Assembly: GCF_050624435.1 (NCBI RefSeq)
Contig: NC_134538.1
Location: 127,144,937 to 127,208,936 of the forward strand
DNA: 64,000 bases
DNA from: Tenrec ecaudatus
Taxonomy: Eukaryota; Chordata; Mammalia; Afrosoricida; Tenrecidae
Direction of reading: 5' to 3'
The first letter of the stretch is position 1, and every line of letters begins with the position of its first letter. Position numbers and translations under genes: made by a program. The notes beneath the pieces were generated by a model that saw nothing but the letters and a program-made list of their open reading frames with translations, was not told the DNA's origin and did not search any database. This document shows, in pieces, positions 30,659-64,000 of the stretch.

Positions 30659-31799
30659 TTTCTACGATGCTCACCTTCCCGACACAACCACCGAAGACAA
30701 AGCAGGTGAATAAGCAAATGTGGTGAAGAAAGCTGGTGGTGCCCACCTATCAAAAGATATAGCCTCTGGGTCTTAAAGGCTTGAAGGTAAACAAGTGGCC
30801 ATCTAGCTTAAAAACAACAAAGCCCACATGGAAGAAGCACACCAGCCTGTGTGATCATGAGGTGCCGAAGGGATCAGTTAACAGGCATCAAAGAACAAAA
30901 AGTCATATCATTGTGTGCTCACCTCCATGATACGATCACTGAAGACAAATGGGTGCATAAGCAAATGTGGCAAAGAAAGCTGATGGTGCCCAGCTATCAA
31001 AAGATATAGCCTCTGGGGTCTTAAAGGCTTGAGGTAAACAAGCAGCCATCTAGCTCAGAAGCAACAAAGCCCACATGGAAGAAGCATACCAGCCTGTGCG
31101 ATCATGAGGTGTCAAAGGGATCAGGTATCAGACATCATCAGAACAAAAAATCATATAATAGTGAATGAGGGGGGAGAGTGTAGAGTGTAGACCCAAGGCC
31201 CATTTGTAGGCCAGTGGGTATCCCCTTAAGAAGGGTCTCGGGGAGAAGACAAATCAGTTAGGATGCGATGTAGCAATGATGAAACATACAACTTTTCTCT
31301 AGTTTCTAAATGCTTCCTCCTCCCCCACTATCATGATCCCAATTTTACCTTATAAATCTGGCTAGACCAGGCATGTACACTGGTACAGATAGGAACTGGA
31401 AACACAGGGAATCTAGAGTGGATGATCCCTTCAGGACAGTGGTGTGAGTGGTGAGACTGGGAGGTAGAGGGAGGGTGGGTTGGAAAGGGGGAACTGATTA
31501 CAAGGATCTACATGTCACCTCCTCCTTGGGGGACGGACAACAGAAAAGTGGGTGAAGGGAGACGTTGGACAGGGCAAGATATGACAAAATAATAATTTAT
31601 AAATTATCAAGGGCTCATGAGGGAGGGGAAAATGAGCTGATGCCAGGGGCTTAGGTGGAGAGCAAATGTTTTGAGAATGATGAGGGCAATGAAGTAACAA
31701 CTGTGTTTTACACAATTGATGTATGTATGGATTGTGATAAGAGCTTTATGAGCCCCTAATAAAAATGATTAAAGAAAAAGAGTTAATGAATAGAAAAGT
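30659..31799 (+). mobile_element. LINE 3' end inserted in the STAU1 pseudogene
   Basis: It ends CCCCTAATAAAAATGATTAA and an A-rich tail. ACTGTGCATG at 30649-30658 recurs at 31800-31809, and a wider match of about 14-16 bp is visible, so this is the target-site duplication and the pseudogene is older. It contains a 248-bp tandem repeat: TGCTCACC starts at 30668 and at 30916, each unit running through 'gaagacaaa', 'caaaagatatagcctctgg' and 'cacatggaagaagca'. Confidence 0.85.
30668..31165 (+). repeat. Two tandem 248-bp units inside the LINE
   Basis: Unit 1 30668-30915 and unit 2 30916 to about 31165 share the same order of segments with roughly 10 percent differences. The reversed family member at 14889-16020 has the same region once, with a separate 53-bp duplication in the adjoining part. 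Confidence 0.85.
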
Positions 31800-33549
31800 A
31801 CTGTGCATGAAACTTGGAAAAAAAAACCAGTCCACCTATAACTACAACATGAGAGGAGGCGCTTATCCCCGAGGTATTTCTACCCATTTTCGGTTCGACC
31901 TTTATCAAGTTGAACTTTCTGTGGAGGACGGCAATTTAATGGAGAAGGAAGAACGAACGAGGCAGGCTGCAAAACACACTGCAGCTGCTGAAGCATGGAG
32001 GATCCTGCAGCATGAGCCCCTTCCCGAGAGGCTGGAGGTGAATGGAAGAGAGTCAGAAGAAGAGAATCTCAAAACACCTGAAATAAGTCAAGTATTTAAT
32101 GGAACTTGCCTGTGGAGTTTGAGGTCGCCCGGGAGAGTGGCCCGCCCCACATGAAGAGTTTTGTGAAGATTTCAGAGAAAAAGGCTGCTGTCGCTGTTGT
32201 CAAGGAGCGGAAGAAGCTGCCTCCTCTCCCGACCGCGGAGCAGGTGAATTCTAGCATAAAAAAGGAAACAAAACCCATAACAGCCAAACTGCCCACAGGC
32301 CCAGAGTCTGGCCAGGGCATGAATCCAATCGGCAGACTGGCCCAGAGGCTGCTCAACTAGTGAGTGAGCGAGCGAGCGAGCAAGGCCTGCCACGGCCTGT
32401 GATGCAGGTGAAGGTCGGAAACCAGGCCGCCGAAGGAGCAGGCACCAAGGCGAAGGTGGCCAAACGCAACGCAGCTGAGACCGTGCTGGAGATCCTGGGC
32501 TTCAAAGTCCCACAGGCTCAGCCCGCCAAACCTGCCCTCAGATCAGGAGAAGACACCAAAAAAGAGACCAGGGGATGGAGGGAAAGTAACCTTTTCTGAG
32601 CCTGACTCAGCAGATGAAAATGGAAGGAGTCATAAGGAAGACGAGGTTAGGATGCCTTACCTCAGTCCCCAGCAGCTGCCTGCTGGCATTCTTCCTATGG
32701 TGCCTGAGGTTGCCAGGCAGCAGCTGCAGGTGTCAGTCAAGGACATCACACCAAAGATCACGCCAGGGCAGCTCCTAACCCTGCCAAGGCCACGGTTACT
32801 GCCATGACAGCCCGCGAGTTGTATGGGGGCACCTCGCCGACAGCCAAGACCTGTGTAAAGAATACCATCTCTTCGGGCCACGTACCCCATGGACCTCTCA
32901 GAGCAGCTGCAATACCTTTCCAGGGTCCAAGGACTCCAGGTTGAATACAAAGATTCCCCCAAAACAACAATGAATTTGTATCTCTAATCAATTGCTCCTC
33001 TCAGCTGCCCCCGATCAGCCACGGCGTCGGCAAAGTCGGCAAAGATGTGGAGACCTGCCATGACATGGTGGTAATGAACATCGTAAAGTTGCTGTCTGAT
33101 TGGACCCACAAAGTACAGAGATGTCAAGGACGGGAGGTGGACCATCGTCCGTGTGTGGGAGGTGCTGAACCTTTCCTGGCCACGAACCATGACTAAATCC
33201 CAACATATATATTGAAAATACTGAAACTGCTTTGAAAAACAATTGGAATTTCTGATATCTACAGTGGGCTGCGTGGCGTGGATACGTGACAAACTGGACT
33301 CAACTGGCACAGAAGGTGAGGCACAGCCGGCGGCTGTCGTGGTGGTGGGGGGGGATCCTGGCCCCGAGCTGCAAGCCCCACAGACCAGATGCTTCCTACT
33401 CAGTGTGGCTGAGCCTGCCTGTGGGAGGTCCCCAGTGCCTACCCCAGAGCCACGGCTTTCTCTGCAGTACCGCACACATCCCTTGTTTCATTATTTTCTT
33501 TCGATTAAAATGACACTATATACAAAAAAAGCAATAAAACAGGACATGT

Positions 33550-33931
33550 ATGCTGTACGACATTTTTTTTTTAATGAAGATGCCTTCATAGGAACTGTAG
33601 CCGTGACAAGATGGACAGCAGCGGCGTGAGTACAGGCACTGCCGGCACGAAGGTAGTGAGTTGGCTGGAAATCTGCTACAAAAATACACCTACACAAAAC
33701 TCCCCCTCTCTTTGGCAGGTCTGCAAGATTAAAATGAAGAGTATTTACATAATTTTATACTAGATATGTGAAAAAAATACACCCCGCTAGAACAATCTCG
33801 TTCCAAAGTTTGAAACATAATTCCATGAAATAAAAATAGTCTTCATACAACGTATGAACGTATCAATAACTTCTCTGGAGACAAAGTTCTTTCTACGGCG
33901 GTCGTTTGAAGAGCGCTTGATTGGCTGTTGC
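33550..33931 (-). other. SLC26A3: SLC26A3 3' UTR (end inferred)
   Basis: After the stop the only polyadenylation hexamer on the minus strand is ATTAAA at 33570-33575, about 360 bp downstream. Cleavage near 33550 would leave only about 250 bp to the STAU1 pseudogene on the other strand. Confidence 0.6.
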
Positions 33932-63609
<29,678 letters not shown>

Positions 63610-63894
63610 CTGTCGTGACACAAGCAAGGAGTATTGGAGAAGGCCTCTTCAGGTTCTTTATGTCTTCAAGATCGGCCGGAAGTACTTGGTGTCTTGTTAC
63701 CCCCAAAATGGATCAAAGGCATAAAGGCGGGAACAAGAACAAGAAAACCCTTAGAAGAAAATATAGATATAAGTCCATGTGACTTCGAAGTAAGCAATGG
63801 CTTCTTAATTTGCCAGCTAAACCATGCACAACCAAAGAACAAAATAGATCAACTGGGCTTCATCAAAGTTAAAAACATAGGCACCCCAAAGGGC

Positions 63895-64000
63895 ACTGTC
63901 CAAACCAACCCACACTCACTGCCATTGAGTCAGTGCTGCCTCACAGGGAGCCCTGTGGGCTTCTGAGACTAGCTGTTTACACGCGGGCACAGCCCCGTCT
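63895..64000 (-). repeat. AfroSINE, reverse, cut by the window edge
   Basis: 'ccacactcactgccattgag' and 'gggagccctgtgggcttctg' match the 3' half; the element continues past base 64000. Confidence 0.75.

Larger units (their letters stand above)
30560..33300 (+). pseudogene. STAU1: Processed STAU1 (Staufen 1) pseudogene, split by a LINE
   Basis: Intronless copy of Staufen 1, a double-stranded RNA-binding protein. The first clear part near 30618-30658 reads AESLTFTVQLSALCM (human AESITPTVELNALCM). After a LINE (about 30659-31799) it resumes with CMKLGKK, STYNYNMRGGAYP, QVELSV, TRQAAKH and EPLPERLEVNGRESEEENL, then [30 protein letters not shown] and [12 protein letters not shown], then [17 protein letters not shown] and SHGVGK. 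The 3' part near 33190-33260 matches the STAU1 3' UTR ('aaatcccaacatatatattg'). Several frameshifts, stops and a loss of about 40 bp after LGKK break it, so it is not functional. It lies on the strand opposite to SLC26A3 and tail to tail with it. Confidence 0.92.

Noticed and set aside
31765-33629. Several 80-160-codon frames that could look like a double-stranded RNA-binding gene
   Set aside because: They are pieces of the frameshifted STAU1 retrocopy.

Overview
This window is nuclear DNA from a placental mammal. It carries two intron-containing genes in the conserved order known from human 7q22: CBLL1 (HAKAI) on the plus strand and SLC26A3 (DRA) on the minus strand, tail to tail. The repeats point to an afrotherian: many AfroSINE copies in both main types, RTE LINE pieces, and afrotherian-type L1 3' ends. 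A SPIN-like hAT element, a family known from tenrecs but not from elephants, makes a tenrec (Echinops-like) the best guess. The species is inferred, not proven.

Layout. 1-3.6 kb is repeat-rich intergenic DNA. 3.66-5.0 kb is a CpG island promoter with ZNF143-, ETS- and NRF1-type sites. CBLL1 has six coding exons between 4473 and 22845, with an intact 492-codon reading frame, followed by a 3' UTR. About 25.2-30.5 kb is intergenic (33-bp minisatellite, SPIN-like element, large GAGT microsatellite, LINE 3' ends). 30.56-33.3 kb is a processed STAU1 pseudogene, itself split by a later LINE insertion. From 33.55 kb to the right edge lies SLC26A3 on the minus strand. Exons 4 to 21 (human numbering) are all present with open frames, giving 669 residues to the stop. 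Exons 1-3 and the start codon lie beyond base 64000.

Function. CBLL1 encodes a RING-type E3 ligase that acts on phosphotyrosine targets such as E-cadherin and is also part of the m6A writer-associated complex. SLC26A3 encodes the apical Cl-/HCO3- exchanger of the gut. They are neighbours by synteny and there is no sign here that they act together.

Most of the non-genic sequence is layered transposon debris. Several nested insertions have visible target-site duplications: a LINE in the STAU1 copy, a LINE in an RTE, a mariner in an old L1, and a MITE at an RTE edge. I saw no CRISPR, rRNA, functional tRNA or retroviral structure. I found no new gene system. The most useful second-look items are a GC-AG intron in SLC26A3, a shortened SLC26A3 extracellular loop with fewer glycosylation sites, the SPIN-like element, and young tandem expansions beside SLC26A3 exons.
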